From NCBI RefSeq assembly GCF_002894645.1, contig NZ_NCQY01000002.1:88901-152900 (forward strand): a stretch of DNA of 64,000 bases, given 5' to 3'. Positions 26,649-37,821 of this stretch are shown here, piece by piece. The DNA is from Salinibacter altiplanensis (GTDB lineage Bacteria; Bacteroidota; Rhodothermia; Rhodothermales; Salinibacteraceae). Position 1 is the first letter of the stretch. Each line of letters begins with the position of its first letter. The notes under the pieces were generated by a model. The model had not been told where the DNA came from and did no database searches. It saw only the letters and a list, made by a program, of their open reading frames with translations. The position numbers were made by a program, and so were the translations under genes.

Positions 26649-26879
26649 ATGGACCCCGCTGCTCTTGCATACCTCGCCGCCGGTCTCGGAGCCGGCATCT
26701 CTGCCGTTGGCGCCGCGATTGGGATTGGCCGACTGGCCAGCTCCTCGATGGACGGAGCGGCCCGACAGCCCGAAGCCGCCGGAGACATCCGAGGCCTGAT
26801 GATTGTCTCGGCCGGTCTCATTGAGGGTGTGGCTCTGTTTGCCCTCATCATTTGCCTCCTTCTGGTCCTCTTCGTCTAG
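26649..26879 (+). CDS. atpE: F-type ATP synthase subunit c
   Basis: A 76-residue hairpin of two helices joined by a polar loop (DGAARQPEAAGDI, with the RQPE-type loop typical of subunit c). The ion-binding carboxylate is Glu59 in SAGLIEGVALFALII. The segment lacks the extra Ser/Thr next to the Glu that marks Na+-binding c-rings, so proton coupling is the simplest reading despite the likely high-Na+ habitat. Ring size cannot be inferred. Confidence 0.96.
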   Translation: MDPAALAYLAAGLGAGISAVGAAIGIGRLASSSMDGAARQPEAAGDIRGLMIVSAGLIEGVALFALIICLLLVLFV

Positions 26880-27121
26880 GGCCGTCCGAAAACGGAACGA
26901 GAGGGCATGAGTGCAGCGCACCCGGGGCCCTTCGACAACGGCCCACGACCTGGTGGCGCCGTGCCTCGTCGTCGTGACTGCCCGTTTTAAGTAATGAGGG
27001 GTCACGGTGCCGGGGCCCTGGAGCCTCCTGAACGGAGGCGAAAGGACACCTGGGCCTGTCCCGCTGCGCTTGTGTCTGCCCTCTCCGCAGCTAGATTCGT
27101 CGTCCGGTTTGTCCCTTGCCC

Positions 27122-27631
27122 ATGACTGCCCTATTTGCCCAGAGCCTCGTCACGCCATCGGTGGGGCTTATCTTCTGGAAAACCGTTGCCTTCCTCATCT
27201 TCCTCTACATCCTCTACCGGTTTGGGTGGGGGCCGATTACTGAATCGCTGGAGGCGCGAGAGGAAGACATTGAGCAGTCCATCCGGCGGGCTGAAGAGGC
27301 GCTTCAAGAGGCCAAGGAGATCCAGGCCGAGAACGAACAGGCGCGCCGTGACGCAGAGCAGAAGGCCCAGAGGATTCTTCGAGAGGCCCGCGATTCGGCC
27401 GAGGAACTGCGCGAAGAGCAGAAGGCCCAGACGCGACAGGAGATCCAAGAGATGAAGGAGCAGGCCCAGGCCGACATTGAGCGTGAGAAACAGGCGGCGC
27501 TCCAGGAGCTTCGAGATGAGGTGGCCGACCTGGCCATTGGGGCGGCCCAGAAAATCATCGAGAACGACCTGGATGCGGACCGGCACCGCCAGCTCGTGAA
27601 CGACGCCCTCGACGATCTCCCAACAAACTGA
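27122..27631 (+). CDS. atpF: F-type ATP synthase subunit b
   Basis: A 169-residue peripheral stalk subunit. One N-terminal transmembrane helix (VGLIFWKTVAFLIFLYILY, followed by RFGWGPI) is followed by a long charged coiled coil (EEDIEQSIRRAEEALQEAKE and onward), with the usual ARDSAEELREEQKAQ pattern. A TTG six bases earlier is in frame, but ATG 27122 is preferred. It lies between atpE and atpH in the standard order. Confidence 0.95.
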   Translation: MTALFAQSLVTPSVGLIFWKTVAFLIFLYILYRFGWGPITESLEAREEDIEQSIRRAEEALQEAKEIQAENEQARRDAEQKAQRILREARDSAEELREEQKAQTRQEIQEMKEQAQADIEREKQAALQELRDEVADLAIGAAQKIIENDLDADRHRQLVNDALDDLPTN

Positions 27632-27688
27632 CGCGCGAGACGAACAGGGTCCCATCCGCGCGCCCAATCCTCAATCCCGAACAGTTGT

Positions 27689-28261
27689 ATGAGCCAGCGC
27701 ACGGTCACCCGGCGGTACGCCGCCGCGCTATACGAAGAAGCCGATGCGACCGGGGTCCTCGAGGCCATCGACGAGGATGTCCGGATGCTTCTGGAGAGTC
27801 TTGACGCCAACCGTCCGCTGGAGCGGGTCTTCGAAAGCCCCGTCATTCCGCAGGACAAGAAGGACTCGATTGTCCGCGAGCTTCTGGACGATCGGGTCGA
27901 AGGCCTCACGGTACAGTTTCTTCGCCTGCTGATTCGGAAAGACCGCGAGACGCTGACCCAAGAGATCCTTGCCCAGTACCAGTCCCTTCGCGACGAGCAG
28001 CGCGGCATCGTCGACGCGGACGTCACGGTGGCTCGACCCCTGGCCGACGAGGCCCGTACGGCCTTGGTGGACGCCCTTGAAGAAAAAACAGGCAACGAAA
28101 TTCGCTTGCATCTGGACGAGGACCCGGACCTGATCGGAGGGCTCGTGGTCCGAATTGGCGACCGCGTCTTCGATGCCAGTGTGCGCAACCAGCTCGGCGT
28201 CCTCCACGATCGACTCCGCGACGCACCCCTCTCGGAAAACGCCCTTGACGAGGGGGCATAG
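27689..28261 (+). CDS. atpH: F-type ATP synthase subunit delta
   Basis: A 190-residue subunit connecting the stator to the alpha3beta3 head. It has the N-terminal helical domain (TVTRRYAAALYEEADATGVL) and the characteristic C-terminal segment DLIGGLVVRIGDRVFDASVR. The length is typical (175-190). It is part of the atp operon, 59 bp before atpA. Confidence 0.95.
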   Translation: MSQRTVTRRYAAALYEEADATGVLEAIDEDVRMLLESLDANRPLERVFESPVIPQDKKDSIVRELLDDRVEGLTVQFLRLLIRKDRETLTQEILAQYQSLRDEQRGIVDADVTVARPLADEARTALVDALEEKTGNEIRLHLDEDPDLIGGLVVRIGDRVFDASVRNQLGVLHDRLRDAPLSENALDEGA

Positions 28262-28320
28262 CCGATCCCGGCCCGCCACCATCCCACTTGTTCTTCACGA
28301 TTTGATCTCTCGATCCCTTC

Positions 28321-29976
<1,656 letters not shown>

Positions 29977-30034
29977 CTCCGTCTCAACCGTCGACCGCAT
30001 CGACTTCCCCCCCGTACGACCCCCTGCTTGATCC

Positions 30035-30958
30035 ATGGCGAACCTTCGTGACATTCGGAACCGGATCGACTCGATCGAGAACACCAAGCAGGTGACTCGG
30101 GCCATGAAAATGGTGGCGGCGGCGAAGCTACGGCGGGCCCAAGAGCAGATTTTTCAGGCACGGCCCTACGCGTACAAAATCGGGGAGCTGACCAACCACC
30201 TCAAGCAGAAGCTCGACCCCACGGCCCATCCGTTCTTTCAGGCGCCCGAGGAATCCCCCGGCGCCCTGGTCATTGTGATAACGGCCGACCGTGGGCTCTG
30301 TGGGTCCTTCAACAGCGACGCCATCAAGACTGCGGAGCACCTGGTCGAGACCTCCCACGCGGAGATGCAAGCGGACGACGATCTGTTCTTGCTGTGTGTG
30401 GGAAAGAAGGGACACAAGCACTTCCAGAAGCGGGACTATCGTCTGGTCGGGGACTACCGGGACGTCTTTGACGGGCTTCATTTCGAGGTGGCCCAGCAGA
30501 TCGTGGAGGACGCCGTGGAAGGCTTTGAGCGTGGCCTTTGGGGCGAGGTGACCCTTGTCTACAACGAGTTCAAGAACACCATCGTCCAGAATCAGATTGT
30601 AGAGCCGCTGCTGCCCATTCCGGAGGAGCGGTTCGAGACCCCGGTAATGAAAGAAGAGACCGACGGGCTTGACCTGCCCGAGAACGGCCGGGCGATCGAT
30701 TACATCTTCGAGCCGGGGGCTCGCGACCTGCTCGACGAACTCGTCCCGCGCTACCTGTACTACCAGGTGTGGCGGGCGCTGCTCGAGTCGAATGCGGCCG
30801 AACAGGGGGCGCGGATGGTGGCCATGGACAATGCGACCTCCAATGCCGAGGAGCTGATTGAGGACCTGACCCTCGAATACAACCGGGCTCGGCAGAGTGC
30901 CATCACCCGCGAGTTGCTGGACATCACCAGTGGGGCGGAGGCGCTCGAAGAGTCTTGA
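30035..30958 (+). CDS. atpG: F-type ATP synthase subunit gamma
   Basis: A 307-residue rotor shaft with the conserved N-terminal helix (RNRIDSIENTKQVTRAMKMV, then AAAKLRRAQE), the core element ITADRGLCGSFNSD and the C-terminal helix NAEELIEDLTLEYNRARQSA ending with ITRELLDITSGAEAL. The length is at the upper end of the family. It is the last atp gene here; a tRNA gene follows 99 bp downstream. Confidence 0.96.
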   Translation: MANLRDIRNRIDSIENTKQVTRAMKMVAAAKLRRAQEQIFQARPYAYKIGELTNHLKQKLDPTAHPFFQAPEESPGALVIVITADRGLCGSFNSDAIKTAEHLVETSHAEMQADDDLFLLCVGKKGHKHFQKRDYRLVGDYRDVFDGLHFEVAQQIVEDAVEGFERGLWGEVTLVYNEFKNTIVQNQIVEPLLPIPEERFETPVMKEETDGLDLPENGRAIDYIFEPGARDLLDELVPRYLYYQVWRALLESNAAEQGARMVAMDNATSNAEELIEDLTLEYNRARQSAITRELLDITSGAEALEES

Positions 30959-31057
30959 TGACGGACGCAAAGAGGCCTGCTGTTCGCAGACAGTAGTGAG
31001 CGGTTGGAGTCCCGTGCAACACTGTCCGCGGCGCAACATACCACAAGACCAGAAGAC

Positions 31058-31147
31058 GGAGAGGTGGCCGAGCGGTCGAAGGCGCTCCCCTGCTAAGGGA
31101 GTAAACGGTGATGAGCCGTTTCGGGGGTTCGAATCCCCCCCTCTCCG
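31058..31147 (+). tRNA. tRNA-Ser (anticodon GCT)
   Basis: A 90-nt cloverleaf. The acceptor stem GGAGAGG pairs with CCTCTCC, followed by discriminator G. The D-arm region is TGGCCGAGCGGTCGAAGGC. The anticodon stem CTCCC/GGGAG surrounds CTGCTAA with anticodon GCT. A long variable arm (TAAACGGTGATGAGCCGTTT) marks a class II tRNA, and the T-arm contains GGTTCGAATCC. It reads AGC/AGU codons. CCA is not encoded. Confidence 0.97.
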
Positions 31148-31241
31148 CTGTCCGCGCCGGTCCCGATGCTCTCGGGGCGGGCCTTTTCTTTTTCGGGCCC
31201 CCTTGCCCTGCGCGGCTTGCTCCTCACGACGCCGCTCTCCG

Positions 31242-32714
31242 ATGGTCGAGTCTATGTCTAGTCGTCCCACCGTCGCCGTCGCCGGGGCCACCGGCTCTGT
31301 GGGAACAGCGCTCCGGGAGGCGCTTCGAGAAGAGTACGACGTGGTCGGGCTTACGCGATCTCCGGTGCGGGCGCGTGCCAACGCCACCGCCAGTGAAGAG
31401 TGGCGGCACGCCGACCTTTTCGACCCCTATGCGGTGCGGGAGGGCCTGGAGGGGGCCGACTATGCCATCTACCTGGTGCATTCGATGCTCCCGTCGGCCC
31501 GCCTCACACAGGGGCAGGCGGCCGACCTCGACCTTCTACAAGCCGATAACTTTGTGCGTGCGGCCGAAGCGGAAGGCATCGAACAGATTCTGTACCTGGG
31601 GGCGCTCGTCCCGAAGGACCAAAGTCCTCTGCCGGCCCCGCTCCGCCGTCGGCTGGAGATGGAGCAGGTCCTGGCCTCCACGTCTGTTCCCCTCACGACG
31701 CTCCGGGCGGGGCTGGTCGTGGGGGCGGGCGGCACGTGGCTGAGCATGCTGCTCAACCTGGTTCGGCGGCTCCCGGTGATGGTCCTGCCGTCCTGGACCC
31801 GGGCCGAGACCCAACCGATCGCGCTCCGGGACGTGGTGCGGGGGCTGAAGAAAAGTCTGGGCACCCCCTCGACATACGAGGCCACCTACGACGTCGGCGG
31901 GCCGGACGCCATGAGCTACCGCGAGATGCTGCTTCGCACCGCCGACGTACTGGGGCTCCGGCGCCGGACCACGACGGTGCCGATGGAGTCGCCCCGCCTC
32001 TCGAAGCTCTGGATCTGGCTCTTTGGGAGCGTGCCCTGGGCCCTCGTGACGCCTGTGGTCGACAGCCTGCGGTTTCAGACGCGTGTGCAGCCGAACGAGA
32101 TGCACCAGTGGCTCCAGAACGGCGCCCTCTCGTTTGAGGAGGCCCTGGAGGCCGCGGTGGACGACACGGGGCATCCCCTCCCCAATCCGCGGGACGAATT
32201 GCGAGAGCGCGAAGATGCTGTCATCCGCGACCAGAGCGTGGTCCGCTCGGTGCAGCGCATGCCGTGTCCCCCCGAGTTTACGGCGCGGGACGTGGCCGAT
32301 GAGTACCTGCGGTGGCTGCCCCGTCTGGGGTGGCCCGCGCTCCGGGTGCACGTAGAACACGGACGGGTTGCGCACTTTGAGCTGCGCCCGGTGGGCACCC
32401 TCCTCCGGCTCCGGTTTGCGGCCGATCGCAGTCCGGAGGGGCGGCAGCTCTTCTTCGTGACGGGGGGAATGCTGGCAAAAGGGGAAGGCGAGCGGTCTGG
32501 ACGGCTCGAATTTCGGCAGGTGCTGGGCGGGACGTCCGTGCTGGCTGCCATCCACGACTTTTCGCCCCGGCTGCCATGGTACGTGTACAACAGCACGCAG
32601 GCCCTCGCCCACCTCGTGGTGATGTGGGGCTTTCGGCAGCACCTGGAGCGCCTCACGGCACAGCAGTCCGAAACGGGCTCCGTCTCGTCCGCCCTCCATG
32701 GGCCCTCCTCGTAG
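31242..32714 (+). CDS. SDR / NmrA-type NAD(P)-binding protein with C-terminal extension
   Basis: About 490 residues. The N-terminal Rossmann motif is AVAGATGSVGTALREALREE, typical of atypical short-chain dehydrogenases (NmrA/NDUFA9-like, as in E. coli YbjT). Further matches are LYLGALVPKD and LRAGLVVGAGGTWLSML. From about residue 330 a second region (PEFTARDVADEYLRWLPRLG and GTLLRLRFAADRSP) resembles the DUF2867 domain found fused to such proteins. Start is ATG 31242 or 31254; the frame open from 30897 runs through the tRNA and is not coding. The substrate is unknown. The helicase gene lies 63 bp downstream. Confidence 0.82.
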   Translation: MVESMSSRPTVAVAGATGSVGTALREALREEYDVVGLTRSPVRARANATASEEWRHADLFDPYAVREGLEGADYAIYLVHSMLPSARLTQGQAADLDLLQADNFVRAAEAEGIEQILYLGALVPKDQSPLPAPLRRRLEMEQVLASTSVPLTTLRAGLVVGAGGTWLSMLLNLVRRLPVMVLPSWTRAETQPIALRDVVRGLKKSLGTPSTYEATYDVGGPDAMSYREMLLRTADVLGLRRRTTTVPMESPRLSKLWIWLFGSVPWALVTPVVDSLRFQTRVQPNEMHQWLQNGALSFEEALEAAVDDTGHPLPNPRDELREREDAVIRDQSVVRSVQRMPCPPEFTARDVADEYLRWLPRLGWPALRVHVEHGRVAHFELRPVGTLLRLRFAADRSPEGRQLFFVTGGMLAKGEGERSGRLEFRQVLGGTSVLAAIHDFSPRLPWYVYNSTQALAHLVVMWGFRQHLERLTAQQSETGSVSSALHGPSS

Positions 32715-32777
32715 GGCCGTTCGCTTTGTTCTGTGAACACTGCCTCGCCCGATCTGGTCGGGGGGTATTGCCCTGCG

Positions 32778-34043
32778 ATGTCTACCTTTGCCGACGCGCC
32801 GTTTACCGAGGACCAAGAGGAGGCGTACGATCACGTGTACGACCGCCTCGCTCAGGGAGACCGATTTACGGGGCTTCGCGGATACGCGGGGACCGGGAAA
32901 ACGTACCTCGTGAGTCGCCTCGTGGAGCAGCTGCTGGACGAAGACTGTACAGTCACCGTCTGCGCCCCGACCCACAAGGCCGTACAGGTGCTGAGTGAAG
33001 AGCTCGGGGACGCTCCTGTGCGGATGCAAACGCTCCACTCCTTCCTGGGCCTCCGGCTAACGCCGAAGGAGGACGGGGAGTACGAATTGGTGGCGGAGGA
33101 GGAGCGCGACTTTGCCGAAGGGGTGGTCATCGTCGATGAGGCCTCTATGATCGGGCGCGAGGAATGGTCGCACATTCAGGAGGCGCCCTTCTGGGTGCAG
33201 TGGCTCTTCGTGGGCGACCCGGCCCAGCTGCCCCCGGTGAACGAAGACCCGTCGCCCGCGCTTGACGTGCCCGGCCCCACTCTGGAAACGATCCATCGTC
33301 AGGCGGCCGACAACCCCATCCTCGAGCTTGCGACCAAAATTCGCACTGGTGCCGACGGCCGTTTCGGGAGCACGTTCGAGGACGGGAAAGGGGTGGCCGT
33401 TACCCGCAACCGGGATGAGTTTCTGGATAGCATCCTCCGGGCCTTCGACGCCGAGGCCTTCGCCGAAGACGCCACCCACGCCCGCGTGCTGGCCTACCGC
33501 AACAAGACGGTCCGCCGCTATAACCGCGAGATCCGCGCCGAACGGTACGGGGCGGACGCGGACCGCTTCGTGGAAGGAGAATGGCTGGTGGGCACTGAAA
33601 CCTGGTACCACGACGGCGTGCAGCGGCTAACCAACAGCGAAGAGGTGCGTGTCAAGCAGGCGGGGGTGGAGACGTTTGAGGCCGACGATCAAAGCGAATG
33701 GACTGTTTGGGAACTGACGGTGCGCACGCCGGGACGGGGTCTCACGCGTACGATTCATGTGCTGCACGAGAAGGAGCGTGAGCGGTACGAGAACGCGCTG
33801 GCCCGCCGCCGCACGAAGGCCGAGGATGACGCCTCCAAGTGGGATCGGTTTTTTGAGCTTCGGGAGCGCTTCGCCCGCGTCGATTACGCGTACGCCACGA
33901 CGGTGCACCGGGCACAGGGCTCCACCTACGACACTGTGTTTGTGGACCACCGCGATCTGCGCGTGTGCCGGGGCGAGGAGCAGGGGGCGCTGTTGTACGT
34001 GGCCGTTACGCGCCCGGCCCGCCGCCTCGCGCTGCTGGTGTGA
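32778..34043 (+). CDS. SF1B DNA helicase related to Dda/RecD
   Basis: About 421 residues with ordered helicase motifs: Walker A GYAGTGKTYLV, motif Ia VCAPTHKAVQVL, Walker B VVIVDEASMI, motif III LFVGDPAQLPPV, and near the end the UvrD-C2 segment YATTVHRAQGSTYDTVFV with LLYVAVTRPARR. The order and spacing fit single-polypeptide Dda/Pif1/RecD2-like 5'-3' helicases, without RecBCD partners nearby. I chose ATG 32778 (MSTFADAPFTEDQ) over the upstream frame start at 32733. It probably acts in replication or repair of stalled forks; the specific role is unknown. Confidence 0.9.
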   Translation: MSTFADAPFTEDQEEAYDHVYDRLAQGDRFTGLRGYAGTGKTYLVSRLVEQLLDEDCTVTVCAPTHKAVQVLSEELGDAPVRMQTLHSFLGLRLTPKEDGEYELVAEEERDFAEGVVIVDEASMIGREEWSHIQEAPFWVQWLFVGDPAQLPPVNEDPSPALDVPGPTLETIHRQAADNPILELATKIRTGADGRFGSTFEDGKGVAVTRNRDEFLDSILRAFDAEAFAEDATHARVLAYRNKTVRRYNREIRAERYGADADRFVEGEWLVGTETWYHDGVQRLTNSEEVRVKQAGVETFEADDQSEWTVWELTVRTPGRGLTRTIHVLHEKERERYENALARRRTKAEDDASKWDRFFELRERFARVDYAYATTVHRAQGSTYDTVFVDHRDLRVCRGEEQGALLYVAVTRPARRLALLV

Positions 34044-34176
34044 GTTGGTAAGAAGCTGTACGAAGAGCGTATGAGTTGGGATGAATCATCGATGAGGGCG
34101 TTGATCTCGTCGGCCTGGACCGCTATCTGTAATCAGTCCAAATAAGCAAAAACCAGAATCAACGTCCATTCTACTG

Positions 34177-36534
34177 ATGCGCATCGCGACGACCCTTCTT
34201 TTCGCCATTCTGTTCCCGGTGCTCGGCGCGTTGTCCCCCGTCCACGGACAGGCCGCTGAGCTGCGGGGCTCCGTCACCGATACCCAGGACCGTCCCGTTT
34301 CGAGTGTAAATGTTGTCCTAGAACGGGCAGACGACGGAGAACGGGTGGCGGGGACGAGCACGGCCGTAGACGGTACCTTTCGCTTTGCGGACGTAGCCGC
34401 GGGGGCGTACCGCCTGGTTGCTTCGGCCGTCGGATACACGAAAGCCAGCACAAACGTGACGGTGGAGGAAGAGGATCGGCTGTCCATTTCTCTGCGAATC
34501 CGGACAAAGAAATACGACCTCGACGAAGTGGTCGTGAGTGCCACTCGGAGTCGTGAAGCGGTCGGCAATCTCGCGTCGTCGGTTTCCGTCCTGGGGGCTC
34601 AGGACCTGGAGGCACAGAGCAGCATTACGGGGGACCTTGGAGACATTTTGGCCCAGGAGGTGCCCGGTCTTGCCCCCAGCAACGGCTCCCTCAGCAACTT
34701 CGGGCAGTCCCTGCGGGGACGAGATCCCCTCGTCATGATTGACGGGGTGCCGCAAGCCACGCCTCTGCGAGGCGGCGGCCGTTCGCTTCGAACCACGAGC
34801 CCAGAGGTCATCAAGCGCGTCGAGGTGAAGCGAGGGGCCAGTGCCCGCTACGGCTTCGGGGCGACCGGTGGTGTCATCAACTTCATCACCAAAGAGCCCA
34901 CGTCAAGCCTCAATGCGACGACGGATGTCGGCATCGGTGGATCCTCGGCGGACGTCCAGGAAAGCTTTGCCGGTCACTTTCACCAGACGATTTCTGGGCA
35001 GGTAGACGGAGTTGGTGTGGTTGCCAGTGGAGGATTTGGGCAGTGGGGGCAGTTCTACGATGGTCGCGGAAACCTGACTCCCCAGAATCCGCGCGGCCAG
35101 GGAGGGCTCGCCGGCGCTGATGATGTGAGCCTGTTCGGAAAGGCCACGGTGCCCGTCGCAGAGTCGCAGCAGCTTACCGGTATGGTGCAGTACTACTCGC
35201 TCCGACAAGAGCTGGAGTACGGACGTGAGCCCGGCGTGTACGACGAAACGCCGACGTCTCCCACCTCGGACCTCGGAACCATTCCGCGGGAAGACCCCGG
35301 GACCGAAAACGTTGTCGGTCAGGTCGGCTACGAGCACAACGATGTTCTCGACGGTCGAGTGACGGCTCAGGCGTACATCCACGACTTCGAGACGTACTTT
35401 GGGTTCTCCCGGTTTCTCCCAGGGGGCGGGCAGAGTTTCGTCGAGTCGACCAAGTGGGGCCTGCGCCTCGACGCGACAACGCCGCTCGGAATAACGGAGG
35501 AGAGTCAAGTCTTTTGGGGGACCGACGCGCTGCGCGACCGAACAGCGCAGCCCCTGGTCGACGGACGCATCTTTGCGCCGGAGATGACGCAGTCGAGCGT
35601 GGCGCCGTTTGTCCAGCTCCGGGTGCCGGTGGGGGATCGACTCACGTTCCGCGGAGGGGCGCGGTATGAAGGGCTGATGGTTGACGTGGACGACTTTACG
35701 ACCCTCCGGGAGGAGCTCGATACGGACGGGGACGGCACCGCCGATGCCCGAAATGATGTGGAGGGCGGTACGCTTACCTACGGCGACCTCGCCTTCAACG
35801 CGGGCGTCGTGGTTACGGTCTCGGATCCGGTGGATGTGTTCATGTCCTTCGAACAGGGCTTTTCGGTGAGTGAGGTTGGGCGCGTACTTCGTGGCACTGC
35901 GGCCGCGTCGGTTGAGCAGCTCGACCCGGAAGCCAAGACCGTCAACAGCTACGAAACGGGCCTTCGCCTGAATACGGGCCGCGTGAGTGCCACCGCCACG
36001 GGGTATTACACGACCTCCGATCTCGGCAGCTCGTTTGGGAACGACCTCGAAATTGTGCGATCCCCCGAACGCATCTACGGCCTCGAACTCACGGCCGACG
36101 TGCAGCTCCGCGATCCGGTCGCCGTCGGCGGTTCTTTCTCGTGGCTCCAGGGCAAGAACGACGCCGATGATGACGGTAGCTTCGGCACGCATCTTCCCGG
36201 CCAACGCATTCCCCCCGAGAAAGCCACCGGATACGTGGACGTGACGCCGATCGACGGCTGGACAAGCCGCATTCAGATGATGTATTCCGGCGAACGGGAT
36301 GTCTTCGACGATACGGCCCCCTTCGGACGAGGAGATGTGTCGCCATATGTCGTGTTCGACCTGACGAGCCAAATCAAGGTCGGAACCGGAGCTCTGGAAG
36401 TAGGCATTGAGAACTTGTTCGACAACTACTACTTTCCCGTCCGATCGCAAATTCCCGGTGGCAACTTCGGTGATGATTCCTACACGCCGGCTCGCGGTCG
36501 CAATTTCAGTCTCTCCTACTCGGTCAGGTGGTAG
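34177..36534 (+). CDS. TonB-dependent outer-membrane receptor, probably for an iron chelate
   Basis: 785 residues with a signal peptide (LLFAILFPVLGALSPVHG). An N-terminal carboxypeptidase-regulatory-like domain follows (about residues 28-105, LRGSVTDTQDRPVSSVNVVL, DGTFRFADVAAGAYRLVASA), as is common in Bacteroidota receptors. Then come the TonB box region (DEVVVSATRS), a plug domain (SLRGRDPLVMIDGVPQ, VEVKRGASARYGFGATGGVI) and a 22-strand-type barrel ending in GRNFSLSYSVRW. The barrel resembles ferric-siderophore receptors more than SusC. A PepSY membrane protein follows 48 bp downstream, a pairing seen in iron uptake loci. No clear Fur box was found in the 133-bp upstream region. Confidence 0.9.
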   Translation: MRIATTLLFAILFPVLGALSPVHGQAAELRGSVTDTQDRPVSSVNVVLERADDGERVAGTSTAVDGTFRFADVAAGAYRLVASAVGYTKASTNVTVEEEDRLSISLRIRTKKYDLDEVVVSATRSREAVGNLASSVSVLGAQDLEAQSSITGDLGDILAQEVPGLAPSNGSLSNFGQSLRGRDPLVMIDGVPQATPLRGGGRSLRTTSPEVIKRVEVKRGASARYGFGATGGVINFITKEPTSSLNATTDVGIGGSSADVQESFAGHFHQTISGQVDGVGVVASGGFGQWGQFYDGRGNLTPQNPRGQGGLAGADDVSLFGKATVPVAESQQLTGMVQYYSLRQELEYGREPGVYDETPTSPTSDLGTIPREDPGTENVVGQVGYEHNDVLDGRVTAQAYIHDFETYFGFSRFLPGGGQSFVESTKWGLRLDATTPLGITEESQVFWGTDALRDRTAQPLVDGRIFAPEMTQSSVAPFVQLRVPVGDRLTFRGGARYEGLMVDVDDFTTLREELDTDGDGTADARNDVEGGTLTYGDLAFNAGVVVTVSDPVDVFMSFEQGFSVSEVGRVLRGTAAASVEQLDPEAKTVNSYETGLRLNTGRVSATATGYYTTSDLGSSFGNDLEIVRSPERIYGLELTADVQLRDPVAVGGSFSWLQGKNDADDDGSFGTHLPGQRIPPEKATGYVDVTPIDGWTSRIQMMYSGERDVFDDTAPFGRGDVSPYVVFDLTSQIKVGTGALEVGIENLFDNYYFPVRSQIPGGNFGDDSYTPARGRNFSLSYSVRW

Positions 36535-36582
36535 GTCGCACGCCCTCGGTGCTGATGTCCTGAACAACTCTTGCCCTGCGGC

Positions 36583-37779
36583 ATGTCGGTGCTTCGTCGC
36601 ATCTCGTCCTGGGTTCACCTGTACGGCGGCCTCGCACTGGGGGGCCTCCTTGTTGCCATCAGCGTGAGTGGGAGCGCACTCGTCTTCGAGGATGCGCTCG
36701 AGGCATGGTTGCATCCCAGCTTGCATCACGTTACGCCCTCCGACACGCGGGCGCCTCTTGACGAGGTGTTCGGCGCTGTCGAGGAGGTCCATCCCGAGGC
36801 GAAGCCCTGGATCGTCGGTCTTCCGACGGCCCCCACCGAGCCCGCAGTGGTGCGGCTGGGGCCGGAGGCGCCGAGCGTATACGTGGATCCCTACCGGGCC
36901 GTTATTCTCGGAGAACGACCCTCGGACGAGGGGCTGGTGAATACGGCGGTGGACCTGCACGTGCAGCTGCTGGCCGGCCGCACGGGCAGTCTTGTCGTTG
37001 GGGCAAGCGGCCTACTGCTCGTACTGCTCACGGTCACGGGCCTCGTCCTGTGGTGGCCGCGGCGCCTGACGGCATTGGGAGAGGCACTGCGGGTGATGTG
37101 GCGGCAGGGAGCAGTGCGGTTCAACTACGACCTGCACCGGGCAGGCGGGTTCTACACAGCCCTTTTCCTGCTGCTCACCGCCCTTACGGGCAGTGCCTTC
37201 ATCTTCTACCCTACGACCCAACAGATCTTTGCCACGGCGACGGCCACCGCCCCGTGGCCGCCGCCTGCGCCCACGACGCCCGAGCGCGGCAGTGATGAAT
37301 CCGAAGCCGTCTCGTACCAGGTCGCGATGCGTGCCGCAACCGAGGCCCTTCCCGAGGGGGAGCCGACGTTTCTGTACGTCCCCCAAGAGCCCGATGCGCC
37401 GGTGACCATCCGCCTACGGACACCGCCGGAGTGGCACCCCAACGGCAGTAGCTTTGTCTACACGCGCCCGAGCAACGCGTCGGTTCTTCGGGTGGACGAC
37501 GCCCGGACAGCCCCGTGGAGCGCGCGGGTGCTCCAGACGTTCTATCCGCTCCACATCGGGGCGGTGGGGGGGCTCTTCGTGAAGTGGCTGTACGTGATCT
37601 TGGGACTGGCACCTGCGGTTCTCTCCGTCACGGGGACCATGATCTGGTATCAGCGCTGGCGCACGGTGGCGCCCGCTGAAGCCACCCCCAACGCCACGGA
37701 GGAGAACACACGCCCCGTTGTGCTGCCGGCGGACCGCCCGTCCCAAGATGACCCGTCGCCGATTCCCCGACGCCCCTGA
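36583..37779 (+). CDS. PepSY-associated TM protein (iron-uptake reductase-like)
   Basis: A 398-residue membrane protein with PepSY_TM features: an N-terminal helix (WVHLYGGLALGGLLVAISVS followed by GSALVFEDAL), a periplasmic PepSY-like region, a central helix (LLLVLLTVTGLVLWWPRR) with the WWP motif, LHRAGGFYTALFLLLTALTG, and a final HIGAVGGLFVKWLYVILGLA segment. Conserved His residues in LHVQL, LHRAGG and LHIGA suggest haem coordination. Such proteins lie next to siderophore receptors and are thought to reduce or release iron from chelates. Start ATG 36583. It converges on the dipeptidase gene. Confidence 0.86.
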   Translation: MSVLRRISSWVHLYGGLALGGLLVAISVSGSALVFEDALEAWLHPSLHHVTPSDTRAPLDEVFGAVEEVHPEAKPWIVGLPTAPTEPAVVRLGPEAPSVYVDPYRAVILGERPSDEGLVNTAVDLHVQLLAGRTGSLVVGASGLLLVLLTVTGLVLWWPRRLTALGEALRVMWRQGAVRFNYDLHRAGGFYTALFLLLTALTGSAFIFYPTTQQIFATATATAPWPPPAPTTPERGSDESEAVSYQVAMRAATEALPEGEPTFLYVPQEPDAPVTIRLRTPPEWHPNGSSFVYTRPSNASVLRVDDARTAPWSARVLQTFYPLHIGAVGGLFVKWLYVILGLAPAVLSVTGTMIWYQRWRTVAPAEATPNATEENTRPVVLPADRPSQDDPSPIPRRP

Positions 37780-37821
37780 CCGGGGGGCTCAGCGAGGAGC
37801 GGCGGCACGCCATGGGGCCCT

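Noticed and set aside
30897-31241. Upstream extension of the SDR protein gene
   Set aside because: The open frame runs through the end of atpG and the tRNA-Ser gene, so it cannot be the true start.
34044-34176. Fur box upstream of the TonB-dependent receptor
   Set aside because: No convincing inverted repeat with the Fur pattern was found in the spacer.
34903-36960. 685-residue minus-strand open frame
   Set aside because: Antisense to the TonB-dependent receptor and PepSY genes; no domain or signal peptide.
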